64,000 bases of DNA from Kerstersia gyiorum (GCF_004216755.1 NZ_SGWZ01000001.1:186001-250000); one strand, 5' to 3'; numbered from the stretch's first letter, positions 35,567-44,542 are shown. The notes: generated by a model not told the origin, from the sequence alone. Made by a program: numbers and translations.

Positions 35567-36895
35567 CTAGCCGCTCATGCCATGCACCAGGGCCAGGGTA
35601 ATGCCAGGCACCGCAGCCAGCAGGATGATGCGCAACAAGTCAGTCATCAGGAACGGCATGACGCCCCGATAGGTTTCCATCAGCGATACGCCCTTGGCCA
35701 TACGGTTGACAATGAATACGTTCATGCCTACGGGTGGCGTCACCAGCCCGATCTCGACCACCATCAGGGCCAGTATCCCGAACCAGATGGACTTGTCCGC
35801 GTCAGGCATGCCGAAATCCAGACCCATGATGATGGGATAGAAAATAGGCACGGTCAGCAGGATCATCGCCAGCGAATCCATGACGCAACCCAGCACCACG
35901 TAGATCAACAGGATCATGGCCAGTACCACCCAGGGCTGGGCGCCGCTGCTCAATACCCAATCGGCCAGCTCGGCCGGCATCTGCGACAGCGCCAGCGCCG
36001 TATTGAGCACATCGGCCCCCAGCAATACCAGCAGGATCATGGCTGAACCGGATGCGGTGCCCAGCACGCAGTGCAACAGCCCGCGCCAGCGCAAGCCACC
36101 CAGCAACACGGCCAGGATGCCGCAGGCGCCGGCGCCGATGGCCGCCGCTTCGGTAGGCGTCGCCCAACCGCCATAGATGCCGACGATCACCACCAGGAAA
36201 ACCAGGGCCACCGGCAACACGTCCAGCAGCGCGCGCAGGCGGCTGGTCCAGGGTACGCGCGGACCGGCCGGGCCGATTTCAGGGCGGCGATAGACTTGCA
36301 GCAGAATGACCAGGAAATAGCCAGCCAATGCCACCACGGCTGGCATGACACTGGCAACGAATAGCTTGCCTATGGATTCCTGGGTCAGGATGGCGTAGAT
36401 GATCAGCGGCACCGAAGGCGGGATCAGGATGCCCAGCGTGCCGCCGGCGGCAAGCGTACCGGTGGCGAAACCGCCGTCGTAGCCGTAGCGGCGCAGTTCA
36501 GGCAGGGCCACCTGGCTCATGGTGGCAGCCGTCGCCACCGAAGACCCGCAGATTGCGCCGAAACCGGTGCTCGCGCCCAGTGCCGCCATGGCCATGCCGC
36601 CACGCCGGTGCCCGATGAAGGCAGCCACACAGCTGAACAGATTCCGGCTCAGGCCGCCATGAATGGCGAACTGCCCCATCAGCAGGAACAGCGGAATCAC
36701 GACCAGATCGTAGTTGGACAGCCTGGCGAACGGAATCGACTTCAGCATGTTGAGCCAGGGCAGCGTATTCCAGTCGAGCAGGTACACATAGCCGACCGAA
36801 CCGCCAATGAACATGGCAACGCCGATAGGGATACGCAGGCCCATCAACAGGAACACGCCCGCGAAAATCCACATGCCTATGCTGATACCGCTCAT
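35567..36895 (-). CDS. dctM: TRAP transporter large permease subunit
   Basis: A 442-residue protein with 12 or more hydrophobic segments, beginning MSGISIGMWIFAGVFLLMGL. The family markers are GASTGFGAICGSSVATAATM, the loops IPPSVPLIIY and LTVPIFYPII, and VTPPVGMNVFI. It is the sodium-driven membrane subunit of a TRAP uptake system. The start overlaps the dctQ stop in ATGA (36892-36895). Confidence 0.92.
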   Translation of the reverse strand: MSGISIGMWIFAGVFLLMGLRIPIGVAMFIGGSVGYVYLLDWNTLPWLNMLKSIPFARLSNYDLVVIPLFLLMGQFAIHGGLSRNLFSCVAAFIGHRRGGMAMAALGASTGFGAICGSSVATAATMSQVALPELRRYGYDGGFATGTLAAGGTLGILIPPSVPLIIYAILTQESIGKLFVASVMPAVVALAGYFLVILLQVYRRPEIGPAGPRVPWTSRLRALLDVLPVALVFLVVIVGIYGGWATPTEAAAIGAGACGILAVLLGGLRWRGLLHCVLGTASGSAMILLVLLGADVLNTALALSQMPAELADWVLSSGAQPWVVLAMILLIYVVLGCVMDSLAMILLTVPIFYPIIMGLDFGMPDADKSIWFGILALMVVEIGLVTPPVGMNVFIVNRMAKGVSLMETYRGVMPFLMTDLLRIILLAAVPGITLALVHGMSG

Positions 36896-37440
36896 TTTCC
36901 TTCCCCTTGCGACGACAGGCAGGCGGACAGGTTGCGGCCCGCCAGATACAACCCGGACAACGCCAGCAACGCAAAACCCGGCACCATGGCGGCCTGGAAC
37001 CAGCCCACCGGCCAGGCCAGGATGGCCGAGGTTTCGCCAGATTCCAGCGTGGACGCCGCGCCCGCGCCTATGCGCCAGGCCAGGATCGCGCCAAACGCCG
37101 CCACCGCCAGCGAGCCCAGGGTTTCAAGCAGGTGTATCCAGCGGCGCGGCAGCGCAGCGGTGAAGAGGTCCACCTTCAGGTCGCCATGGATCAGATGGCA
37201 ATAGGCAAAGAAATTCGCGGCCGCAGCCGCCGCTACCAGTTGCAGGATTTCCATGTCGCCCGGCACCGGTGCGGAAAACAGTTTGCGCCCGACGATGGAG
37301 ATCACCGATACAACCACCAGCACCACGAACAGCAACCCGCCGATCGCCGCCGCCAGCTTGCACACCCAAAGCAGCGCCTTGCCAGCCCTGCCCATTTCGA
37401 CAGCAACGCCGCTGTCGTCGTCCACCATGGTTTCAGCCAT
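36892..37440 (-). CDS. dctQ: TRAP transporter small permease subunit
   Basis: A 182-residue protein with four predicted membrane segments, of the DctQ family; the pattern FFAYCHLIHGDLKVDLFTA (about 105-125) fits the conserved region of the small subunit. It pairs with DctM. AGGAG is seven bases before the ATG at 37440. It overlaps dctM by 4 bp and follows the reductase-like gene by 40 bp. Confidence 0.87.
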   Translation of the reverse strand: MAETMVDDDSGVAVEMGRAGKALLWVCKLAAAIGGLLFVVLVVVSVISIVGRKLFSAPVPGDMEILQLVAAAAAANFFAYCHLIHGDLKVDLFTAALPRRWIHLLETLGSLAVAAFGAILAWRIGAGAASTLESGETSAILAWPVGWFQAAMVPGFALLALSGLYLAGRNLSACLSSQGEGK

Positions 37441-37480
37441 GCCTGTCTCCTCTGTTTTTATTTTTCAGCACCGGCGAAGA

Positions 37481-38422
37481 TCAGGCCTGTGCCTTCTCCG
37501 CCTGCAGGATGCCGTGCTGGTCAGCCAGCCGCACCAGTGTCCACAGGGTTTCATTGCGAGGCACGGGGATATCGAGCTTGCGCGCCACTCGGCAGACCGC
37601 GCCGTTGATCGCGTCGATTTCCGTGGGGCGGCCCGCCAGGCGGTCCTGCAGCATGGATGGCTGGTGCCCCGTGTGGTGGGCCATGGCATGGTCCATCAGG
37701 GCCGCCACGCGCGGTTCGTTGACGGCCACTCCCTGCGCCCGCGCCACGGCCAGTACCTCGGCGGCCGTATCGTGTACCAGCGCCACGCCTTCGGGCAGTG
37801 CGGCCAGGCCATCCACCGGGCAGCCCGCCAGCGCACACATGCTGTTCATGGCGGCATTGAAGGCCACTTTTTCCCAGATATCCACCAGCACGTCCGGCGT
37901 CACGCTGCAATCCAGGCCAGCGCCGCGCATGGCTTCCGCCAGGGCTTCCAGCTCCGCACTGGCATGGCCGTCCGCCATCATGCAGCGCACATAGCCGCGC
38001 CCGTGCGAGCGCACCACGCCCGGCGCGGCCACATCGGCGGGCACGGTCGTCATGCCATGCGCGACGCGGCCGGCATCAGCGGCCTGCGCCAGCTTTTCGG
38101 CGTTGCCCAGGCCATTCTGCAAACTGAGCAGGTGCGTCTGCTGTCCGATCAAGTGACGGACACCGGCCAGCGCGGCCTCGGTATGCAGGGATTTGGTAAA
38201 CACCAGGAGCCAATCAGGGGCGCCGCTGGCCTGCTCGGGACGCATAATGGGCAGACGGACGGTGCGTCTGCCGCTGCCAGTTTCCAGCACCAGACCGTCG
38301 GTCTGGATGGCCTGGATACGGGATTCATCGACGTCCAGCAACACGACCTCATGGCCGGCCTCGGCCAGTTGCCCGCCGAACAGCGCGCCCATGGCACCGG
38401 CGCCCAATATGGTTATTTTCAT
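37481..38422 (-). CDS. Ketopantoate-reductase-like (PanE/ApbA family) 2-oxoacid reductase
   Basis: A 313-residue protein with N-terminal Rossmann motif GAGAMGALFGGQLAEAG and the family's catalytic Lys and Asn region (KVAFNAAMNSMCALAG near 185-200). Members reduce ketopantoate, but several use other 2-oxo acids; the D-mandelate dehydrogenases of lactic acid bacteria belong to this fold. Placed between the mdlC-like gene and the TRAP genes, it is more likely a 2-hydroxyacid (perhaps (R)-mandelate) dehydrogenase than a pantothenate enzyme. This is inference. Its start lies in a duplicated ribosome-binding region. Confidence 0.78.
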   Translation of the reverse strand: MKITILGAGAMGALFGGQLAEAGHEVVLLDVDESRIQAIQTDGLVLETGSGRRTVRLPIMRPEQASGAPDWLLVFTKSLHTEAALAGVRHLIGQQTHLLSLQNGLGNAEKLAQAADAGRVAHGMTTVPADVAAPGVVRSHGRGYVRCMMADGHASAELEALAEAMRGAGLDCSVTPDVLVDIWEKVAFNAAMNSMCALAGCPVDGLAALPEGVALVHDTAAEVLAVARAQGVAVNEPRVAALMDHAMAHHTGHQPSMLQDRLAGRPTEIDAINGAVCRVARKLDIPVPRNETLWTLVRLADQHGILQAEKAQA

Positions 38423-38447
38423 TTTTGTCTTCCCATTTTTGTCTTCC
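38420..38447 (-). repeat. Tandem duplication of the reductase start region (creates a 5-codon minicistron)
   Basis: CATTTTTGTCTTCC occurs twice head to tail (38420-38433 and 38434-38447). On the coding strand this reads GGAAGACAAAAATG twice. The outer ATG opens a 5-codon frame (M-G-R-Q-K) whose TGA overlaps the real start ATG in ATGA. Confidence 0.85.
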
Positions 38448-38494
38448 TCTCCTCGCTCCCGGCAGCAGGGCGGTATGACTACCGCCCGCCAGGC

Positions 38495-40108
38495 CTACTT
38501 CACCACGATTTCCAGCAAGTTCGGTCCTTCAGCCGAGAGCAGGCCGGGCAGGGCCTGCTCCAGCGCTTCTGCGGTTTCGACACGGCTGGCCTGCGTCAGG
38601 CCCTGGCCTTGCGCCAGGCGCACGAAATCCAGGTCGGGCAAATCGGTACCCTCGGGCTTCACGCCCGGCGGATAGGCAAATACCGGCGCGAAGTCCTGCA
38701 ACGCGGCATAGCGGCGGTTATTGAGAATGATGAAGCTGATCGGCAGCTGCAACTGTGCAGCGGTCCAAAGCGCCTGGATCGAGTACATGCTGGAGCCGTC
38801 CCCAATCAGGGCAATCACACGGTCATTGCGGCCCGCCTTGCGCTGCGCCAGCGCCACGCCGACGCTGGCTGGCATGCTGTAGCCCAGGCCGCCGCTGGCC
38901 ATGGTGTAAAAGCTATTGGCGCCCGACATGGGCAAATAACGCTGGATCAGGCTGCGGGCGCCGGGCGCTTCCTCAACCACCGCAATGCCTTGCGGCCGCA
39001 CGCGGTCCAGGGCCTGCAGGGCATAGGCGGTGGACAGCGGCAAGCTGGGCTCGACTGCCGGTGCGGACGGGAAGGGGGCCGGCACGCTGCGGGCGGGAGG
39101 CGCCGAGCGGGCCAGCAGGGCGTCCAGGGCCAGATCCAGGCTGGAGACAATCGCATTGCCCAGCGGCGTCCAGGCCGATACGTCGGGATTGTCCACTACC
39201 TGCCACAACGCGGCGCCTTCCGGCACGTGCGGGCCGTTGCCTTCCACGTGGTAGCTGAACGCCGGGGCGCCCAGTACCAGCACCAGATCGGCCCCATCGA
39301 GGCGTTCGACGATCTGTTCGCGGATGGCCGGCAGAAACCCGGCAAACAACGGGTGGCGCTCAGGGAAGCTGCAACGCGCGGACATCGGCGCCACATAGAC
39401 TTGCGCCTGATGGCGCTCGGCCAGTGACACCAGCTTTTCCACCGCACGGTCCCTGTCCACGCCTGCGCCCACGACGATCTTCACACAGCGTGCGGCGTCC
39501 AGGGCCTGTGCCAGGCGGTCGATGTCTCCCTCGACCGGCGCGCGCGAAGGCGATACATGCCGCGGCGGCACCCATTCGGAGGGCAGGTCCCAATCATCGG
39601 CCGGCACCGACACCAGCACCGGGCCACGTGGCGCCTGCATGGCGATACGATAGGCGCGCGCCATGGCCCAGGGCACATCCTCGCCCCGGGCCGGTTCACA
39701 CGCCCATTTCACATACGGCTGCGGCAATAGCGTCGGTTGCGTGGAACCCAGGAAGGGATCAAAGGGCAACATGGAACGGGCCTGCTGCCCCACGGTGATC
39801 ACCATGGGCGTCTGGTTGCGGAATGCAGTGAAGATATTGCCCATGGCATGGCCGACACCGACAGCCGAATGCAGGTTGACCAGCGCCGCATTGCCGCTGG
39901 CCTGGGCATAGCCATCCGCCATGCCGACCACCACGGATTCCTGCAAGCCCAGGACATAACGGAAATCCTCGGGGAAATCCCGGAACATCGCCAGCTCGGT
40001 GGAACCGGGATTACCGAATACAGTGTCTATGCCGAATTCGCGGAACAGGCGAAACACCGCATCACGGACCGTGGGACGCGGGGAATCGGGGGATGAATGG
40101 CTGTGCAT
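38495..40108 (-). CDS. mdlC: Benzoylformate decarboxylase-like thiamine diphosphate enzyme
   Basis: A 537-residue enzyme of the thiamine-diphosphate decarboxylase family. The N-terminal segment keeps the benzoylformate decarboxylase marks: NPGSTEL (active-site Ser), the Glu in GLQESVVVG, the His in VNLHSAVGVG, and the second His in GAPAFSYH. The C-terminal cofactor motif is GDGSSMYSIQ with later NN. It would convert benzoylformate to benzaldehyde. An in-frame ATG at 40126 adds six residues; 40108 is preferred for the GGAG upstream. It is divergent from a LysR gene and is the first gene of the operon. Confidence 0.85.
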   Translation of the reverse strand: MHSHSSPDSPRPTVRDAVFRLFREFGIDTVFGNPGSTELAMFRDFPEDFRYVLGLQESVVVGMADGYAQASGNAALVNLHSAVGVGHAMGNIFTAFRNQTPMVITVGQQARSMLPFDPFLGSTQPTLLPQPYVKWACEPARGEDVPWAMARAYRIAMQAPRGPVLVSVPADDWDLPSEWVPPRHVSPSRAPVEGDIDRLAQALDAARCVKIVVGAGVDRDRAVEKLVSLAERHQAQVYVAPMSARCSFPERHPLFAGFLPAIREQIVERLDGADLVLVLGAPAFSYHVEGNGPHVPEGAALWQVVDNPDVSAWTPLGNAIVSSLDLALDALLARSAPPARSVPAPFPSAPAVEPSLPLSTAYALQALDRVRPQGIAVVEEAPGARSLIQRYLPMSGANSFYTMASGGLGYSMPASVGVALAQRKAGRNDRVIALIGDGSSMYSIQALWTAAQLQLPISFIILNNRRYAALQDFAPVFAYPPGVKPEGTDLPDLDFVRLAQGQGLTQASRVETAEALEQALPGLLSAEGPNLLEIVVK

Positions 40109-40159
40109 GGCAATCAGTCGCTCCATAGGTTGATTGAAGCCAGTCTAGGCAGCAGATAC

Positions 40160-40173
40160 TTATTGCTCAATAA
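40160..40173. promoter_or_regulatory. Candidate LysR binding site between mdlC and the LysR gene
   Basis: TTATTG-CT-CAATAA is a perfect 14-bp palindrome in the 90-bp divergent gap. It fits the LysR-type T-N11-A pattern and is followed by AT-rich sequence. Confidence 0.6.
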
Positions 40174-40198
40174 CATGAGACTAATATCTAATATTGGT

Positions 40199-41149
40199 AT
40201 GCCCAATATCAACGACATAGACCTGAACCTGCTGCGCGTCTTCGACGCCATTTACCGCACACGCAGCGTCAGCCGCGCAGCCCTGCAGCTAGGCCTGTCG
40301 CAACCCTCCACCAGCCAGGCGCTCACTCGTCTGCGCTTGCTGCTGCGCGACCCGCTGTTCGAACGCATCAGCGGCGGCGTCCGACCGACGGAACGCGCCA
40401 ACCGGCTGGCACAATCGGTACAAAGCGGCCTGGCACTGCTGGAAGCCGCCGTCCGCGACGGCGAAAGCTTTGATCCGGCATCCTCCACCGAATGCCTGAA
40501 CCTGCACCTGACCGATATCGGCGAGGCCCGTTTCCTGCCTTCCATCATGGCCAGCCTGCACCGGCATGCGCCAGGAATGCGCGTCGAAGCCCGGACGTAT
40601 CCACAGGCCAGCATCACCGAAGCGCTGGATGACGGACGCCTGCATTTCGCACTCGGCTTCCTGCCCGAGGTATCTGGCACCGAGACCCAGGACTTCCTGG
40701 TAGACCGCTATCGCCTGTTGCTGCGCCGCAATCACCCGCTGTGCAACGTGTGCCACAGCCCGGCCGACTGGCAGGAACGCCTGCCCAACCTGGAATTCGT
40801 CGCCGTCCGGTCACATACGGAAACCCTGCGCATCCTCCAGGTCCTAAAGCTTACCCACCGGGTAAGGCTGATGGCCTCGAACTTCCTGGCGCTGCCCGGC
40901 ATCATGCGCAATACCGATCTGGCCGTCATCATGCCGCACGAAATCGCCCGTGCCCTGTCGGAATACGATCACTGCGCCATCATCGATCCGAAACTGCCCT
41001 TGCGGCATTTCAATGTCGCCCTGCACTGGAGCCGCCGCCACGCCCACAAACCCATGCTGGCCTGGGCCCGCCATCTGCTGCTGAACATGGAATTGACGCC
41101 CTCGAACTCGGCGCGCCAGCGCAACGGCGCCGACGCCAGGGAGCCATGA
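40199..41149 (+). CDS. LysR-family transcriptional regulator of the mandelate-type operon
   Basis: A 316-residue regulator with an N-terminal winged helix-turn-helix (LLRVFDAIYRTRSVSRAALQ followed by GLSQPSTSQALTRLR) and a C-terminal periplasmic-binding-like effector domain. The start at 40199 gives the common M-x-x-I-x-x-I-D-L-N-L-L opening; the frame is open further up to 40097 but runs through the operator. Divergent from mdlC, it should respond to mandelate or a related acid. Its C-terminal 20 residues are basic and Ser/Ala-rich. Confidence 0.85.
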   Translation: MPNINDIDLNLLRVFDAIYRTRSVSRAALQLGLSQPSTSQALTRLRLLLRDPLFERISGGVRPTERANRLAQSVQSGLALLEAAVRDGESFDPASSTECLNLHLTDIGEARFLPSIMASLHRHAPGMRVEARTYPQASITEALDDGRLHFALGFLPEVSGTETQDFLVDRYRLLLRRNHPLCNVCHSPADWQERLPNLEFVAVRSHTETLRILQVLKLTHRVRLMASNFLALPGIMRNTDLAVIMPHEIARALSEYDHCAIIDPKLPLRHFNVALHWSRRHAHKPMLAWARHLLLNMELTPSNSARQRNGADAREP

Positions 41150-41613
41150 TGCCGGTACCGGGCCGAAACGCCTTCGTTACCGGTGAAATGCCAGTGCATA
41201 AGCTGTGAATCGATGGTGCACAAGCCATCGATCCCGGCGGCATTGCATTTCTGTCCACTTTTCATCCTTGCTCCGTACAAAAACTGTGCACAGCAAAAAT
41301 ACACGGCAATCGATTGACGGATAAGGGTTTTCCCGGAAACAGGGACTTACCCACAGGGCTTATCCATTACCAGTCTTTATATATATAAAAGATATAAACA
41401 CACTGAAAAAAAACCGTTGGGTCCGTCCGGCGGTTTTCCCCCAGGCATTGATGTACCCGGTCTCCCTGCTTTTGTTACCGGCCTTCTGATTCCCGGACAC
41501 AGACGTTGCAAGCCCTTACTCATCGTTGATATCCATCGGTGGTAATGTTTAGCGGTTTTCAGCGTTGCCTGCCGTCTTGCTTGACGGATATCGCTCAAAT
41601 GGAGCCCTAAGCC
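41150..41613. other. 464-bp intergenic region: DnaA-like boxes, AT-rich block, terminator
   Basis: No gene. TTACCCACA (41347-41355) and TTATCCATT (41360-41368) are near matches to the DnaA box, 13 bp apart, and lie directly before an A/T-only-like stretch at 41373-41398. A further looser pair lies at 41284 and 41297. The hairpin AAAACCG/CGGTTTT (41410-41416, 41431-41437) with A-run before and T-run after follows. Confidence 0.45.
41406..41438. terminator. Bidirectional-type terminator after the LysR gene
   Basis: AAAACCG (41410-41416) pairs with CGGTTTT (41431-41437). The eight-A run at 41406-41413 and the T4 at the other arm allow either direction; it ends the LysR transcript. Confidence 0.55.
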
Positions 41614-43665
41614 ATGATCAAACCCGCGCACCCTGTTGCCTCCGGTGCTGGCACCGCACCCATGACCGCCCAGCCGTCCACCTGGACAAGAAGCGTCTGG
41701 CTGGTGCTGCTGGCAACCTTCTGCACGGCAGGCGTCCATGCGCAGGAACAAGGCAGCGTGACCGATGGCATCCACGCCATTACCCTGTCTTCTGGCGGCG
41801 TTGCCGAAATACAGCGCCGGATTCCGGTCGATGAGCAAGGCCGTGCCAGCATGGAAGTCCCCCTGTCGCAGGTCAATGACATCCTGAAAAGCCTGCTGGT
41901 CAAGGATAGCCAGGGCGGTTTGTCCAGTATTGCGCTCGACGGCCTGAGCGCCAGCGAGGAAACATTCCGTTCCTTGCCCTTCAGCGCGGACGATCTGAGT
42001 TCCATTCCACGCCTGGCTGCGGCCTTGCAAGGCATTCCGGTGCAGGCGACGTCTGGTGGACGCAGTGTGGAAGGCACAGTGCTGGGCGTGGCCACCGAAC
42101 CTGCTGATTCGGGGGATGATTCCCGGCGGCAACAGGAATACCTGCTGTCGGTCCTGGACAGCCGCGGGCAGGTGCAAAGCCTGAAACTCGGTGCAGACAG
42201 CGTCCTGGCGGTTCAGGATGACAAGGTGCGAGCGCAACTGCAGCAGGTCAGCCAGGTCATGGCGCGGCAGAAACTGGACGATAACCGAACGCTTTCCCTG
42301 GCGCTGAAACCTGGTCAGGCACGCGTTATCGATCTGTCCTATGTGGTGGCCGCGCCTGTTTGGAAAACCTCGTACCGCCTGCAATCGGACGGTGGCAAAC
42401 AGGCACGCCTGCAAGGATGGGCCATTCTTGAAAATGCCACCGGAGAAGACTGGAAGCAAGTCCAGGTGACGCTGACTTCCGGAGCGCCGGTGGTGCTGAG
42501 CCAGCGCCTGCACGAGCAGTACTGGAATCAACGGCCTGACGTGCCGGTCATGGTTGGCGCCAGCGACAGGCCGGTTGTGGATAACCTGGCAGTCCGCCCG
42601 TTTGAAGCCATGGCGACAATGGGCTCGCCGGCATCAGCCAGCGCAAAGCGCCGCGCCGCGCCACCCATGCCTGCCCCGATCGCCATGGAGGCCATGGGGT
42701 CGCAGGCCGATGAGGCTCAGGCACAGGAAAGCCTGAGCCATGTCAGTTTCACTTTGCCCGGCAAGGTCGATGCATCCAAAGGCGCTTCGCTGGTGTTGCC
42801 TTTGCTGGATGCACCCATTCCGGCCGAAATGCTGGCCATCTACCGGCCGGGTAACCTGCACCCCATCAGCGGCCTGGAACTGAAAAACGAGACGAAATCA
42901 ACATTGCCGCCCGGCCTGGTGACGGTCTATGACCCGCAGGGCGCCCATGCTGGCGACGCAGAACTTGCAGGCATTCCCGCAGGGGAAAGCCGCTTGCTGC
43001 TGTTTGCCGAGGACCGCAAGGTCACTGTGCGCACCGATAGCCAGCCGGAAGAGAAAATCGCGTCCGTCACGCTGGACAATGGCGTCCTGACGGCGCGCCA
43101 TATTGATCGCCAGCTCACCCGCTATGAAATACAGGGCGCCAGCGACGGTTCCCGCACTGTCTTGATCGAACATCCGCGCCTGGCCGGCTGGACCGTGTCT
43201 TCGCCTGCGCTGGCCGGCCAGACCGCGGCCAACTATCGCTTGAAGGCCGATCTGGCGGCCGGTGCAAGCAAAACGGTGGAAGTAACGGCTGAGCGCGCAT
43301 GGGCCGAACAGCTGGCGTTGCTGAATGCCGACACGGACACCTTGCTGGCCTGGTCGGGCCGCGTTCCTGATGCCGCGACGGCGGCGCGCCTGAAGAAGCT
43401 GGCCGAGATGCGCCAGCAGTGGCATGCGGCGCAGGCCGAAGAACAGGAAATCCTGGCGGCGCGGGAAGAAGCCGTCGCCAACCAGGGCCGCATCCGGGAG
43501 AACCTCGCTGCCGTGCCGGCAGATAGCACCCTGGGGCAGCGTTATGCCGCCATGCTGTCGGAACAGGAGGATGGCATTGCCGGGCTGGATGGCAAGCTGG
43601 CGGACATCCGCAAGCAGGTCCTGACCCTGCGGGATGCCTTCCAGTCCGCCTTGCGCGGGGCCTGA
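41614..43665 (+). CDS. DUF4139 domain-containing exported protein
   Basis: A 683-residue protein with a signal peptide (hydrophobic stretch near 27-41, cleavage near VHA-QEQ). The middle half, with segments such as APVWKTSYRLQSDGG and GWAILENATGEDWKQVQVTL, is typical of DUF4139 (MuiA-like) proteins; the C-terminal part has a coiled coil (about 590-680, rich in Glu, Ala and Gln). The loop region around 340-380 is Pro/Ala/Met-rich and poorly conserved. The role is unknown. GGAG lies 11 bases before the ATG at 41614. It is alone on its strand. Confidence 0.75.
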   Translation: MIKPAHPVASGAGTAPMTAQPSTWTRSVWLVLLATFCTAGVHAQEQGSVTDGIHAITLSSGGVAEIQRRIPVDEQGRASMEVPLSQVNDILKSLLVKDSQGGLSSIALDGLSASEETFRSLPFSADDLSSIPRLAAALQGIPVQATSGGRSVEGTVLGVATEPADSGDDSRRQQEYLLSVLDSRGQVQSLKLGADSVLAVQDDKVRAQLQQVSQVMARQKLDDNRTLSLALKPGQARVIDLSYVVAAPVWKTSYRLQSDGGKQARLQGWAILENATGEDWKQVQVTLTSGAPVVLSQRLHEQYWNQRPDVPVMVGASDRPVVDNLAVRPFEAMATMGSPASASAKRRAAPPMPAPIAMEAMGSQADEAQAQESLSHVSFTLPGKVDASKGASLVLPLLDAPIPAEMLAIYRPGNLHPISGLELKNETKSTLPPGLVTVYDPQGAHAGDAELAGIPAGESRLLLFAEDRKVTVRTDSQPEEKIASVTLDNGVLTARHIDRQLTRYEIQGASDGSRTVLIEHPRLAGWTVSSPALAGQTAANYRLKADLAAGASKTVEVTAERAWAEQLALLNADTDTLLAWSGRVPDAATAARLKKLAEMRQQWHAAQAEEQEILAAREEAVANQGRIRENLAAVPADSTLGQRYAAMLSEQEDGIAGLDGKLADIRKQVLTLRDAFQSALRGA

Positions 43666-43675
43666 GGAAAAGATC

Positions 43676-43732
43676 CCAGGGGAGAAGAATGCAGCAGTTA
43701 GCCGCTGCCATCCCCTCCCTGGGCCCTAAATG
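43676..43732. other. Long imperfect inverted repeat after the DUF4139 gene
   Basis: CCCAGGGGA at the start pairs with TCCCTGGG at the end, with an inner GCAGC/GCTGC stem. No T-run; a structured 3' end or transcript-stability element is possible. Positions are approximate. Confidence 0.4.
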
Positions 43733-43782
43733 CCCCGCCAGGCGTCGATCAGTGAATCCCGAAGGGGGTTGGATGCCTGGGA

Positions 43783-43974
43783 TTATTGCGCCGGATAGCC
43801 GGCGTTTTCGAGCGCCGTGCGCAATTCGGCCTCGCTGGCGGTACTTTCCACGCTGACGCGCTTGCTGGCTGGGTCTGCCTCGACCACGGCCCTGGGGTCC
43901 ACGGCCTTGATCGCTGCGGTGATGGCGGTCGCGCAGCCGCCGCATTTCATGCGCGGAACCTGGAACTCTTGCAT
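43783..43974 (-). CDS. Heavy-metal-associated domain protein, CopZ-like copper chaperone
   Basis: A 63-residue protein that is one HMA domain: the metal-binding motif M-K-C-G-G-C (residues 9-14) and the usual beta-alpha-beta pattern. Such proteins carry Cu(I) to P-type ATPases or regulators. The start at 43974 is preceded by AAGGAG; a longer frame from 44022 lacks the family's N-terminus. The upstream sequence has a CueR-type promoter. No ATPase or copper regulator gene is adjacent. Confidence 0.87.
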   Translation of the reverse strand: MQEFQVPRMKCGGCATAITAAIKAVDPRAVVEADPASKRVSVESTASEAELRTALENAGYPAQ

Positions 43975-44042
43975 GGCAATACTCCTTGGATGAATGCGGC
44001 GCGCCGCCGCATGGTGAGGCACGGGTATCCGTGATGCTTGAA

Positions 44043-44073
44043 ATGATGAACCTTCCCATCATGGAAAGGTCAA
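44043..44073 (-). promoter_or_regulatory. CueR-type (MerR family) promoter for the HMA gene
   Basis: On the minus strand TTGACC (44073-44068) is followed after 19 bp by a weak -10 CATCAT (44048-44043). The spacer holds the dyad ACCTTCC-N6-GGAAAGGT (44050-44070, plus strand), matching the copper-responsive CueR/HmrR sites of copA promoters. Confidence 0.8.
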
Positions 44074-44090
44074 GCGTGCTGCACCGGAAA

Positions 44091-44126
44091 TGAAAACACC
44101 CGCACGGACAAGGCCCGTGCGGGTGT
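44091..44126 (-). terminator. Terminator of the glycine-zipper lipoprotein gene
   Basis: ACACCCGCACGG (44096-44107) pairs with CCGTGCGGGTGT (44115-44126); on the minus strand the stem is followed by TTTTCA. Confidence 0.85.
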
Positions 44127-44174
44127 GACAGCACCGGCATGACGCCGGGCTTTGGCTATGGCGGCCTTTGCCGC

Positions 44175-44411
44175 CTATTTCTTGTCGTTGTGCTTGCCGA
44201 CCTGGTCGCCGACCACGCCGCCGATGGCTGCGCCGCCCACTGTTCCCAGCAGTCCGCCATCACTGATAACAGCGCCCGCAGCGCCACCGATGGCCGCGCC
44301 GCCTACGGCACTTTTCTGCCGGCTGCTCATGCCATCCCAGGTTGAACATGCCGCCAGCGATCCCATCAGCAAGACGACGGCGCCCAAGCGAAACATACCT
44401 TTACGGATCAT
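44175..44411 (-). CDS. Glycine-zipper outer-membrane lipoprotein
   Basis: A 78-residue protein: signal peptide with lipobox LAAC (Cys near 22), then repeated G-G-A-A-I-G-G and G-G-A-A-I-G-G-V-V-G segments of a glycine zipper, the pattern of the SlyB/OsmB/17-kDa-type envelope proteins. It ends HNDKK. The ATG follows AAGGAGAACG. Followed by a strong terminator; a stand-alone gene. Confidence 0.8.
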   Translation of the reverse strand: MIRKGMFRLGAVVLLMGSLAACSTWDGMSSRQKSAVGGAAIGGAAGAVISDGGLLGTVGGAAIGGVVGDQVGKHNDKK

Positions 44412-44542
44412 GTCGTTCTCCTTGAACGGTCTACAACAATCATCGTTTCCAGTATGTCAGATTCTCCGCTTTCAGGTTGTTAAACACAACGAGTACTTGT
44501 TTCAGCTGTCTCCAGGACGCATAGCGGCCCGACAGGCCATGC

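Noticed and set aside
37253..39427. A 724-codon plus-strand open frame across the dctQ, reductase and mdlC genes
   Set aside because: Overlaps three recognised genes on the other strand; no recognisable domain.
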